From Comamonadaceae bacterium (lineage in GTDB: Bacteria > Pseudomonadota > Gammaproteobacteria > Burkholderiales > Burkholderiaceae_C), in assembly GCA_947460165.1 (NCBI GenBank), contig CANHKH010000140.1, forward strand, positions 1-8,015: a stretch of 8,015 nucleotides of DNA, read 5' to 3'. Each line of letters opens with the position of its first letter. The first letter of the stretch is position 1. The notes under the pieces are model-generated. The model had not been told where the DNA came from and did not search any database. It was given only the letters and a program-made list of their open reading frames with translations. Positions 1 through 6,363 of this stretch are shown here, piece after piece. The position numbers were made by a program, and so were the translations under genes.

Positions 1-716
1 CCGGCCAATTTCACGCCATCCAGTGCGCCGTCAACCTTGCCTATGTAGTCCATCAGCCTTGCCAACTCTTGGTTCAGCGCAGCCAGTTTGGGAGGAGGCA
101 GGTCGGCCGTGGTTTTGATGGCGGCCAAGCCCTTGGTCATGTTGTCCAAGCCCTGGAACAGGGGGGTCACGTTTTGTGCCGTGAAGTTGGCGCCGAGAGC
201 GGGGTTGGGCTTGCTCAGGGCGTCCGCATCATTTTTGAGCTTGACGGCGTTTTGTTGCGCAACGACGGCCCTGTTCTGGAGTTCTTGCGCTGCGGCGGTC
301 GATTTGACCAGTGCATCACGAACTTGAGCTTCTTTGACCATGGCCGCTTGGACTCTGGGCGTGGCTTCGATCGTGTCTTTTTTGCGCTCCTCAGTTTGCG
401 CGGCGCGCAAGGCAGCGCGCTGTTCAGGCGTTGCAGCAGGCCTGACGAGCGACTCACGTTTGAGACGCTCGCGTTCAGCCGCTTCAGCCGCGGCCTTTCT
501 CACGGCATCTTGCGCTTGGCGCTGAGCATCTGCAATCAGCTTCTGGGTTTGAATCTGCTGGGGGGACAGCTCAGCCGCAGGGGGAGCAGCGAGACGGCCT
601 GCTGGCGCTTGGCCGGTCGCCGGTGTGCCGGCGGTTTGTGCAAGCGCGGTGGCGCTGCCAAAACCCATGGAGACAAGCAAGCTGGTCGTGAGCAATAGTT
701 TGGAGTTTGAGGGCAT
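1..716 (-). CDS. B1: exported alanine-rich coiled-coil protein, 3' end beyond window
   Basis: The frame is open from the ATG at 716-714 to the left edge, giving 238 visible residues with no stop or frameshift. Function is unknown. Residues 1-27 form a signal peptide: a short start with one Lys, a hydrophobic LLLTTSLLVSMGFG core and an ATALA-Q cleavage site. Residues 50-165 are rich in Ala, Gln, Arg, Lys and Glu and should be helical, probably coiled coil. Residues 156-238 match residues 201-283 of B2 without gaps (63 of 83 identical), including GANFTAQNVTP and QGLDNMTKGLA. The N-terminal half matches B2 only in the signal peptide and general composition. The start is chosen because AAGGA lies just upstream and the same start aligns with B2, whose second Met is absent here. 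By analogy with B2 about 46 residues are missing, and an A-type gene should follow to the left. Inferred location is periplasm or cell surface. Confidence 0.85.
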   Translation of the reverse strand, partial: MPSNSKLLLTTSLLVSMGFGSATALAQTAGTPATGQAPAGRLAAPPAAELSPQQIQTQKLIADAQRQAQDAVRKAAAEAAERERLKRESLVRPAATPEQRAALRAAQTEERKKDTIEATPRVQAAMVKEAQVRDALVKSTAAAQELQNRAVVAQQNAVKLKNDADALSKPNPALGANFTAQNVTPLFQGLDNMTKGLAAIKTTADLPPPKLAALNQELARLMDYIGKVDGALDGVKLA

Positions 717-794
717 CTGTTTTCCTTGTGCATCAATTTGAATCAGGACATCCAACAAGCAGCACGCCTATAAACAGCGTGCTTGGCTTGAGGT

Positions 795-836
795 TTGAAA
801 AACTTTTTTTGTATTTAAAAATTCAAGTGCATCCGC
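795..836 (-). promoter_or_regulatory. Conserved upstream block near B1
   Basis: This 42-bp block, about 80-120 bp upstream of the B1 start, matches 7434-7474 upstream of B2 apart from a one-base gap and a few changes. On the minus strand its core reads CTTGAATTTTTAAAT in both copies and is flanked by GC-richer DNA. Its conservation in non-coding DNA that is otherwise drifting suggests a promoter element, a protein site or part of a 5' leader. I cannot tell which, because no clear -35/-10 pair falls in it. Confidence 0.5.
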
Positions 837-905
837 AGGCCTGAACCGCAGGATCACAGGCCTCACATGCAAAAAATGCTGTTTGCAGGCGCCATGCAAA
901 AAGGA

Positions 906-933
906 TTTGTAAATGTCACAAAAAGTAAATCAA
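906..933 (-). promoter_or_regulatory. Candidate promoter of the B1 operon
   Basis: On the minus strand TTGATT (933-928) is followed after 16 bp by TACAAA (911-906). The B2 upstream region has the same TTGATT and a weaker TACAGC at the same spacing (7571-7544). TTGATT lies inside the most conserved upstream block. If this is the promoter, the leader would be about 185 nt. The -10 match is only moderate and poorer in B2, so this is a candidate only. Confidence 0.3.
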
Positions 934-1004
934 CTCCAATGTAGAGCTGGCCAAAGTGGCGAATGACTCCTGGCAGCACTTCAATGACTCCCACCTGCAC
1001 TTTG
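908..1004. promoter_or_regulatory. Conserved 97-bp control region upstream of B1 with phased repeats
   Basis: This block aligns without gaps to 7546-7642 upstream of B2, with about 15 mismatches in 97 positions, at the same distance from the start codon (about 190 bp). It holds GCACTT at 976-981 and 997-1002, 21 bp apart and so on the same face of the helix, and an inverted AAAGTG at 953-958. All three are kept in the B2 copy. Such spacing is typical of sites for AraC-type or other dimeric regulators. The response regulator encoded next door is a candidate ligand, by inference only. Confidence 0.55.
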
Positions 1005-1094
1005 GCAACTGTGGTGATTCATGCATTCATATGCACTGGCGCGCGAGCGCGTGCATCAGCCCTCAAGGCTTGGGTGGGCAGGCCGCGCCAGCCC
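1005..1094. other. Spacer between kinase stop and B1 control region
   Basis: I see no gene here. It holds a short inverted repeat (TGCAT-TCAT-ATGCA, near 1024-1037) and a GC-rich stretch (1036-1055) that could fold. No stem followed by a T-run reads in the minus direction, so no convincing terminator for the kinase gene is visible. The 12-mer CAGCCCTCAAGG occurs at 1057-1068 and again at 1089-1100, where it covers the kinase stop codon, which points to a small duplication. Confidence 0.4.
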
Positions 1095-3755
1095 TCAAGG
1101 ATGGGAAATGTCGGCCTTTGCCGTGGCAGCAAGCAAAGCCTCCAGGCCCTGCAAGTCCAGCCCTTGCACAGCCTCTAGCACCTGCGCGGCGAAGGGGCCG
1201 CATTCGGGTTGCTCGGCCTGCAGGCGTCGCACCCATTCTTCAATGGCGGTGACCTGACCGAGCTCGACCAGCGGGGCCAGTTCACGCAAATGACGCTCAT
1301 CGGGCAAAGCCATGCCCATGACCGATTGCGCAAGGCTTTCGCTGGCCACCTGCTCATTCCTGCGATGCTCAAGGTCCACCGCCTGCGCGGTCCATTGCAG
1401 GTCCAGCAGATCGCCCATGCATGTGAGCAATTGGGCATGATCGAGGGGACGCAGGAACTGGTCGGCAAAGCGCAGTTGGCTGTTCCAGTGCATGGGCGGG
1501 CTGGGTGGGGCGGTCGAGATCAGCACCACCGGCACCTGCGGCATGAACTCGGCCGCCCGCTCCAACACCCACCAGCCGTCGCCGTTGGGCATGTACTGAT
1601 CGGTGATCACCAGGTCCAAGGCCGGGCGCTGTGCGAGCAAGGCCGCCGCTTGCCTGCCGCTGCTGGCCTGGTGCACCTCAAAGCCCAGGCCTTCGAGCAG
1701 CTGGCACAGCACGCTGCGGCCCAAGGCCTCATCGTCCACCACCAGCACCGCCCGCCTGGGCCCGAGGTATCCGGCGGCATCAAAGCCCTCCAGGTGCTCG
1801 TCGGGCCACATCAGTTGGTCCGCCATGCGCCGTACAGGCAGATTGAAGGCAAACTGTGCCCCCTGCCCCAGAGCGCTGCGCACGGTGAGCTGACCGCCCA
1901 TGAGCTCGACCAGCTGCCGCGCAATCGCCAAGCCCAAGCCCGCGCCCTTGCCGCCGTGATTGGTTTGGCCCTCAGCCCTCTCAAAAGGGCGAAAGATGCG
2001 CTCTTGCTCTTGCGCTGAAATGCCCTCGCCGGTGTCACTGACGGTAAATTCAATCAGCCACACCGAGCTGTCTGCGGACTGGGTCCGGGCTGCAACTTCC
2101 AGTTTGATCAGCCCATCGCTGGTGTGCCGCGCCGCATTGCCCAGCAGGTTGCCCAGCACCTGGCGCAGGCGTTCGGCGTCGGCCTCCACGGTGAGTGCTT
2201 GCACCGCCTGGGCTTGGCCGGTGAGCACCAACTCAAAGCGGTTGTTGCGCTGCACCGCCAGCAGGTGCGCCATGCGCTCAATACCGCGTAAAAAACGGTC
2301 CAAGCGCATCGCCGAGGGCTCTATTTTGAGCATGCCTGCGGTGCCTCGGGCGTAATCGAGGATGTGGTCAATCATGCTCAGCAGCTGCCGGCCGCTGTCA
2401 AAAATGCTTTTCAAACCGCTCACTTGCACCTCATTGCGCGCCTCGCGGGCCAGCAGCTGGGTGTTGCCCAACACGATGTCCAGCGGGCTGCGCAACTCGT
2501 GGCTCATGTGCGCCAAAAATCTCAGTTGTGCTGCGCTCTCGGTGCGCACCCGCATCAAGTCTTCTTGAAGCTGACGCGTGCGATCGACCAAGCCCAGCAA
2601 GAGGAGTGGCGAGTACAAAAAAATACCCAGAAAAGGCAGCAATGCGATTTCTGGGGCGTGGGGAATCATGCCAATGCTCCATAACTGGCGGATGACCACA
2701 ACCCCAAAAAGAATGACGAACGCCAGGATGAGGGTGCCCGCTGCACGGTCGCCGTCGCGCCAGGACCGACCGATGAGCAAGTTGGCATACAAGACGCTCA
2801 GCATCGCGAAAAAATAGCGCATCAAATCTGAATCGATCAGCCCCAAATGCCTGGCCAGAGTCATCATCACGGTGGCACTGACCACCAAGCGAAATTGCAT
2901 CAGCAGCAGCGGGTAGCGATGGATTCCATGCAAAAAAGCCCGCAAAAAATAGTAATGGGTCAGCATCACGACGATCCCAGCCAGGTCCCTGACCTCTATG
3001 GGCAGGCTCATCCTTTCCGGCCAAAACAAGCGCTGGAAATACCCAGCGTCCGTGCTGAGCACTAAAAAAAGGCCCACCTGGCCGATGGCAAAAAAACCAT
3101 AAGCGACCTGGCGCGTCAAGGCCAACATCATGAGCGAGAACACCACGATCAAGCCTGTGCCGCCTGCGCCTAAGATGATCCATAGTTGCCGCGATTGGAG
3201 TTCTTTGCGAAATTTTTCGGGCTCCCACAGTGCCGTATACAGGCTGACCATGGTCTCCGATGACAGACGCACCCAGGCCGTTTGCCTGGCATGGGCCGCC
3301 ACTTCAATAGGCAGCACGCCATAATTTCTTTCGATGATGCCGCGATCGCGCATGGGCGTGTCGGTGCCAGCCTGGCGCAGCTCCCAACCTTCAGGGTGCA
3401 ACTTGTAAAGGCTGACTTGCGTCATTGGGGAGTGCCCCAACTCCAACCAGCGCTCCACAGGGTAGGGCAGTGGGTTGTACAAAGACAGACGCAACCAAAA
3501 AGCGCGACTGTCCACTTGATGGATCAACTTGGCCATCTCCAAAGGCCGCCAGTCGCAGCCCTTCAAGAGCAGCTCGTCAATGTCCATCTCTGAAGCCGTG
3601 GCACACCACTGCACTGTCAGTTCCACGGGCGCACCTGAGGCGTCGGGCGCGGTTTGAGCCTGCTGGGCCCGCAGCGGCAAGGCGGCCAGCGCCAGCACGC
3701 ACCACAAGAAATACGCTGGCCAGCGCGGCCAGCGTGAGCCCATGAGCAGGCGCAT
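1095..3755 (-). CDS. Hybrid sensor histidine kinase, 7TMR-DISM type with C-terminal receiver
   Basis: This 886-residue inner-membrane kinase senses an unknown signal and phosphorylates itself and a receiver. Residues 1-30 are a signal peptide (cleavage after LRA), about 45-180 a periplasmic 7TMR-DISMED2-like domain, and about 190-390 a seven-helix membrane block. HisKA follows with His419 in SHELRSPL. The ATPase domain shows the N box (Asn540 in GNLLGNAARHT), G1 box DTGEGIS (574-580), F box IFRPFE and G2 box GAGLGLAI. The receiver (about 668-785) has Asp674/Asp675, phosphoacceptor Asp719 and Thr748, but Arg769 replaces the usual Lys before Pro. A helical tail (about 790-886) carries no evident phosphotransfer His motif. 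The ATG overlaps the upstream regulator stop as TGATG, so translation is probably coupled. A second in-frame ATG at 3743 is possible, but neither has a strong ribosome site. The neighbouring regulator is the expected partner. Confidence 0.93.
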   Translation of the reverse strand: MRLLMGSRWPRWPAYFLWCVLALAALPLRAQQAQTAPDASGAPVELTVQWCATASEMDIDELLLKGCDWRPLEMAKLIHQVDSRAFWLRLSLYNPLPYPVERWLELGHSPMTQVSLYKLHPEGWELRQAGTDTPMRDRGIIERNYGVLPIEVAAHARQTAWVRLSSETMVSLYTALWEPEKFRKELQSRQLWIILGAGGTGLIVVFSLMMLALTRQVAYGFFAIGQVGLFLVLSTDAGYFQRLFWPERMSLPIEVRDLAGIVVMLTHYYFLRAFLHGIHRYPLLLMQFRLVVSATVMMTLARHLGLIDSDLMRYFFAMLSVLYANLLIGRSWRDGDRAAGTLILAFVILFGVVVIRQLWSIGMIPHAPEIALLPFLGIFLYSPLLLLGLVDRTRQLQEDLMRVRTESAAQLRFLAHMSHELRSPLDIVLGNTQLLAREARNEVQVSGLKSIFDSGRQLLSMIDHILDYARGTAGMLKIEPSAMRLDRFLRGIERMAHLLAVQRNNRFELVLTGQAQAVQALTVEADAERLRQVLGNLLGNAARHTSDGLIKLEVAARTQSADSSVWLIEFTVSDTGEGISAQEQERIFRPFERAEGQTNHGGKGAGLGLAIARQLVELMGGQLTVRSALGQGAQFAFNLPVRRMADQLMWPDEHLEGFDAAGYLGPRRAVLVVDDEALGRSVLCQLLEGLGFEVHQASSGRQAAALLAQRPALDLVITDQYMPNGDGWWVLERAAEFMPQVPVVLISTAPPSPPMHWNSQLRFADQFLRPLDHAQLLTCMGDLLDLQWTAQAVDLEHRRNEQVASESLAQSVMGMALPDERHLRELAPLVELGQVTAIEEWVRRLQAEQPECGPFAAQVLEAVQGLDLQGLEALLAATAKADISHP

Positions 3756-4663
3756 CAGCGCAAAGCCTGGTCAGCCCCTGGGGGCAGCAGGGCTGGCCGG
3801 TGGGGGCCAGGGTCTTGGGCAGTGGCGCTGGGCTCGACCCAGCCCGCATCCGGTGTTGGCCCGGCCGCCACCGCGCCTTGGAATTGCGCGCGCATTTCAC
3901 TGGGCGAGCAGCCAAAGCGCTGGCGAAAGGCTTTGGAAAAGTTCGCCGGTTTGGAGAAGCCCAACGCATCACTGAGCACTGAAAAAGGCGTGTGGGTGCC
4001 GCTGACCAGGCTGTTGGCCTGGCGCAGGCGCTCTTCACGCAACCAGCCAAAGACAGGCTGGCCGCACAAAGCCTGAAAAGCCTCGTTCAGGCGGCGCCGG
4101 TTGGTGCCCACCATGCGGGCCAGCCGGTCCAGGCTGGGCGGATGGGCCAATGCTTGGCTCAGCACCTGCTGGGCTTTGACGACCAGCCGCACATCCATGC
4201 TGGCCTCACTGGGCTGGACACCCGTGGACGGCCCCCCAAGCGCGAGTTCGGTCAAGTTGCGCTGAAGGTGCACACCCACGCGGGCCAACACCTCCCGCAC
4301 TTCAAAAGGCTTGCCAATGTAGTCCACCGCACCCGCAGCAAAACCTTCCAGGCGTTCGTCCAGGTCGTTGGCAGAGGTCAAAAAAATCACGGGGACGGAA
4401 CGCACGGCCGGGTGGGCCTTGAGTTGCCTGCAGGTGGCAATGCCGTCCATGCCGGGCATGCGCACATCCATCAACACCAAACTGGGCTTGAGCAAGATGG
4501 CCTGCTGGTAACCGCGCTCGCCGCTGAGAGCCACGCTCACGCGCAGGTCTTTGAGTTTCATCATGTCCATCAACACGCGCAGGTCAGACACCGAATCGTC
4601 GATCAACAGCACGTCGGTCTGAATGGGCTGGTCTGCGTTCCGCAATGATGCCTGAGTTGACAT
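3755..4663 (-). CDS. Response regulator with receiver and AraC-type DNA-binding domain
   Basis: This 302-residue cytoplasmic regulator should bind DNA when phosphorylated. The receiver (about 17-135) has the acidic pair Asp22/Asp23, phosphoacceptor Asp66 in LMDVRMPG, Thr96 in FLTSAND and Lys118 in GKPF, so all key residues are present. A linker of about 25 residues leads to an AraC-type double helix-turn-helix (about 164-262), recognisable from SLDRLARMVGTNRRRLNEAF and from DALGFSKPANFSKAFRQRFG with the following SPSEMR. About 40 Pro/Ala-rich residues extend past the normal end of the AraC fold and run into the overlap with the kinase gene. The start at 4663 has AAAAGG about 10 nt upstream. 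The order regulator then kinase, with a one-base overlap, indicates an operon. An upstream terminator (4867-4901) separates it from A2, so it needs its own promoter. Its targets are unknown, and the flanking B-A operons are the obvious candidates. Confidence 0.93.
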   Translation of the reverse strand: MSTQASLRNADQPIQTDVLLIDDSVSDLRVLMDMMKLKDLRVSVALSGERGYQQAILLKPSLVLMDVRMPGMDGIATCRQLKAHPAVRSVPVIFLTSANDLDERLEGFAAGAVDYIGKPFEVREVLARVGVHLQRNLTELALGGPSTGVQPSEASMDVRLVVKAQQVLSQALAHPPSLDRLARMVGTNRRRLNEAFQALCGQPVFGWLREERLRQANSLVSGTHTPFSVLSDALGFSKPANFSKAFRQRFGCSPSEMRAQFQGAVAAGPTPDAGWVEPSATAQDPGPHRPALLPPGADQALR

Positions 4664-4866
4664 ACATTAACTTTACCTTTTGCTTTAGACAAACCTTTGG
4701 CCCCATGTGAGACCAGCTCATCGGGTGCGGCCAGGAACAGCGCCAGTGCGGCAAATATAAGCGGGGGTCCAGCCTGTCGCAGTCGAGCACGCCATGGGGC
4801 TGAGCCTGGATCAACTGACGAGAGGACTTGCACCTCCAAGACTGCGCCCGTGCCGGGCGCACACAA
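4664..4866. other. Leader region of the regulator-kinase operon
   Basis: No gene is supported in these 200 bases. The promoter of the regulator should lie here because a terminator closes the upstream operon. The only -10-like sequence I notice on the minus strand is TATATT (4759-4754), with GCGACA (4780-4775) 15 bp upstream as a poor -35. That would place transcription start about 85 nt before the ATG. The match is weak. The sequence does not resemble the B upstream regions, so this operon does not share their promoter. Confidence 0.35.
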
Positions 4867-4901
4867 AAAAAGGGTGGAGCCCCATGGCATCCACCCTTTT
4901 T
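4867..4901 (-). terminator. Intrinsic terminator of the B2-A2 operon, possibly bidirectional
   Basis: AAAAAGGGTGGA (4867-4878) pairs perfectly with TCCACCCTTTTT (4890-4901). The inner GCC/GGC extends the stem with one bulged base around a CCAT loop. On the minus strand the stem is followed by a run of seven T. The A and T tracts on both sides could also let it work on the plus strand. It lies about 70 nt after the A2 stop. A near copy sits at 7825-7858 after A3, so it belongs to the duplicated unit. Confidence 0.9.
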
Positions 4902-4914
4902 GACTGAACTGGCG

Positions 4915-4970
4915 CTAACGCTTGAACAAGGCCTTGTGAGCCTCGTCCAGCAGCGCCAAGGCTGCGTTTT
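4915..4970 (-). other. Conserved post-stop segment after A2, possible -1 frame tail
   Basis: The 56 nt following the A2 stop match the same interval after A3 (7873-7928) with only about five differences. In the -1 frame relative to A both copies encode AALALLDEAHKALFK plus Arg (here) or His (A3) and end at the same codon, TAG here and TGA there. Two of the changes are silent in that frame. The segment also holds a perfect 12-bp palindrome, ACAAGGCCTTGT (4926-4937). No start codon or ribosome site suggests independent translation. It could be a frameshift extension, a relic of an older C terminus, or a conserved RNA or DNA element. Confidence 0.5.
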
Positions 4971-6326
4971 TTAGAACGAGGCTATCGCTCCAGCCACACT
5001 CATGACCATTGCGCCATCGGCCTTGATCCTGGCGATGCTGCCAGGCATGCCGATACTGATACCAGCTTCTAAGCCAGGATCCCTGACCATTGCTTCCATC
5101 TCACGGATGGCCTGGTTGGCTTTATCGATCACATAGGCAGGACCTTGGGATGGGTTCTTGAGTGTGGCGAGCAATTTGTTGCGCTCGCCCTTGTCCAAGA
5201 ACATGTACACGCTTTCAGGCATGGTCAAACCGATCGAGCCGCCAGCAGCCATGCTGCCATACACGGTGGGAGCGCCCCCGGCCGCCACGGACACGCTGAG
5301 CGATGGCAAAGGCAGTACGTTGGTGGACGGCTCACCCTTGATCCAGGTCACGCCCAAGCTAACTTCAGGCGCCGTGCGGACGGCCGAGGTGGCTTCGGCA
5401 TTGACGGCGTAATCCGCCACAAACAAAGGCCTGCCGTTGACCAAGTAAGTGCTTTGCACCAACCTGAAGGTCACCGACCCACCCACAGGCGCTGGAAATC
5501 CACTGCCTGTGGGAGTAGGAGAGGACACGGTCACGGAAATGCCTACACCTGAGCGTCCAGGAATGGGGCAGATTTGGCAACCATTGGAGACATCGCCAAA
5601 GAGATCCCGCATGGTGGCCTGGAAGTCAGCAACCTGCTCGTTGCTGGGGCGTTTTTGCTCCATGACGGTGCGCATGATGCTCCAGATCGCGCCCAAGTCG
5701 TTGCTGTCAAGTTTGGCAAAGTTGGCATCAATCGTGCGGCGAAAGGCGTCAAAGCTTTTGACCTGGTTGACCGCAGGCTTGGAGGCTTCTTGCAAGAAAC
5801 CAACCACATCGGGGATGCGCACGTTGAGCTTTTTGAGCTCGTTGTCCAACGCGTCGCCGGCTGTGCGGAAACCCACATTGACGTCGTTGGCCGCTTGCCT
5901 GATGCCCGAGGACGCGGCCATCATGGTGTTGACAGCGCCGGTGCCTGCTTGATTGAGCTTGGCGTTGGCAAAGTTAACGGCTTCATTGGGCTGCATGGGC
6001 GCGCGCTGGCGTGCCACTTCAGCAGCGGCTCTGGCGGCAGCTTCTGCAGCGGCCCTGGCGGCAGCCGCTTGCTGGGCGGCCAAGGCTGCAGCTTGGTCTG
6101 CAATGCGCTTGGCTTCGGCAGCTCGGGCTTCGGCTTCACGCTTGGCTTGTTCGACTGCCCTTGCTGCTTCTTCAGCCTTTCTTCTGACGGCGTCAGCGGC
6201 CTCCCTGGCCTTGCATACGGGGTCCCAGCGCGAGCAGCCCGCCAGAGCCTCAGAAGTGGCCATGAGTGAACCCATCATCACCATGCTGGCAACCAGGGTT
6301 TTTGTAGAAAAATTACTTTTAGTCAT
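4971..6326 (-). CDS. A2: exported coiled-coil protein with Gly/Ser/Val-rich C-terminal domain
   Basis: This is a 451-residue protein that I do not recognise. Residues 1-30 are an export signal. LAGC at 28-31 fits a lipobox, but ALA-G also fits ordinary signal peptidase cleavage, and the polar SE just before it makes the lipoprotein reading uncertain. Residues about 40-108 are a charged Ala/Glu/Lys/Arg coiled coil. Residues about 112-245 look helical. Cys250 and Cys253 form GCQIC, and with Cys31 and Cys38 they could make disulfides. From about 258 to 370 the chain is rich in Gly, Ser, Val, Thr and Pro and probably beta-structured, followed by a helical stretch (about 376-415) and a short Gly-rich end. 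The gene starts 37 nt after B2 stops, with no Shine-Dalgarno sequence in an AT-rich leader, so it probably depends on the B2 transcript. A3 at the right edge is a paralogue: its last 28 residues end in the same IASF. Confidence 0.85.
   Translation of the reverse strand: MTKSNFSTKTLVASMVMMGSLMATSEALAGCSRWDPVCKAREAADAVRRKAEEAARAVEQAKREAEARAAEAKRIADQAAALAAQQAAAARAAAEAAARAAAEVARQRAPMQPNEAVNFANAKLNQAGTGAVNTMMAASSGIRQAANDVNVGFRTAGDALDNELKKLNVRIPDVVGFLQEASKPAVNQVKSFDAFRRTIDANFAKLDSNDLGAIWSIMRTVMEQKRPSNEQVADFQATMRDLFGDVSNGCQICPIPGRSGVGISVTVSSPTPTGSGFPAPVGGSVTFRLVQSTYLVNGRPLFVADYAVNAEATSAVRTAPEVSLGVTWIKGEPSTNVLPLPSLSVSVAAGGAPTVYGSMAAGGSIGLTMPESVYMFLDKGERNKLLATLKNPSQGPAYVIDKANQAIREMEAMVRDPGLEAGISIGMPGSIARIKADGAMVMSVAGAIASF
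6018..6215 (-). repeat. Alanine-codon-rich coiled-coil coding stretch in A2
   Basis: This stretch encodes A2 residues about 38-103, dominated by GCC/GCA/GCT Ala codons mixed with Glu, Lys, Arg and Gln. It has a loose AAAxAAA periodicity and no Pro or Gly. It is low-complexity sequence that explains open shadow frames on the other strand. It is expected to form a long helix. Confidence 0.6.
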
Positions 6327-6363
6327 GATTTATGTATTTTTTAAGTTGTGAATGGGCGTCTGA
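6327..6363 (-). other. AT-rich B2-A2 intercistronic leader without Shine-Dalgarno
   Basis: The 37 nt between the B2 stop and the A2 ATG include, on the minus strand, CTTAAAAAATACATAAATC directly before ATG. There is no AGGA-like site, in contrast to the clear AAGGA before both B genes. Translation of A2 may rely on A/U-rich, S1-type initiation or on ribosomes ending at B2. This may set A below B in amount. Confidence 0.5.

Noticed and set aside
69..698. Plus-strand open frame opposite B1, with a similar one opposite B2 (6367-7014)
   Set aside because: The two shadows look alike only because B1 and B2 are paralogues. The sense frame carries the signal peptides, start sites and conserved block.
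1036..1055. GC-rich inverted repeat as terminator of the kinase gene
   Set aside because: The arms pair poorly past four bases, and no T-run follows on the minus strand.
1209..2018. Long plus-strand open frame (269 codons) opposite the kinase gene
   Set aside because: It lies fully inside the ATPase and receiver coding region on the other strand, where high G+C keeps antisense frames open. It has no domain signature, and the minus-strand motifs are unambiguous.
3992..4648. Plus-strand open frame (218 codons) opposite the response regulator
   Set aside because: It is antisense to a clear receiver-AraC protein. Its His/Gln/Gly-rich composition is typical of a shadow frame.
4603..4890. Minus-strand frame with a hydrophobic stretch upstream of the response regulator
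   Set aside because: Its start codon lies inside the terminator stem-loop, it overlaps the regulator start in another frame, and it has no ribosome site.
4964..4973. A AAA AAC heptamer as a programmed -1 slippery site at the end of A2
   Set aside because: It lies after the stop codon and in the wrong register for ribosomes reading A, and in A3 the run is interrupted by G, so it cannot explain a shared frameshift.
6018..6215. A2 coiled coil as a TolA or pore-forming-toxin homologue
   Set aside because: Resemblance is only in Ala/Glu/Lys composition. No TolA C-terminal domain or toxin motif can be seen, so no name was given.
5574..6269. Plus-strand open frame (231 codons) opposite A2
   Set aside because: It is a Gly/Ser/Cys-rich shadow of the Ala-codon-rich coiled-coil region, with no ribosome site or homology pattern between paralogues.
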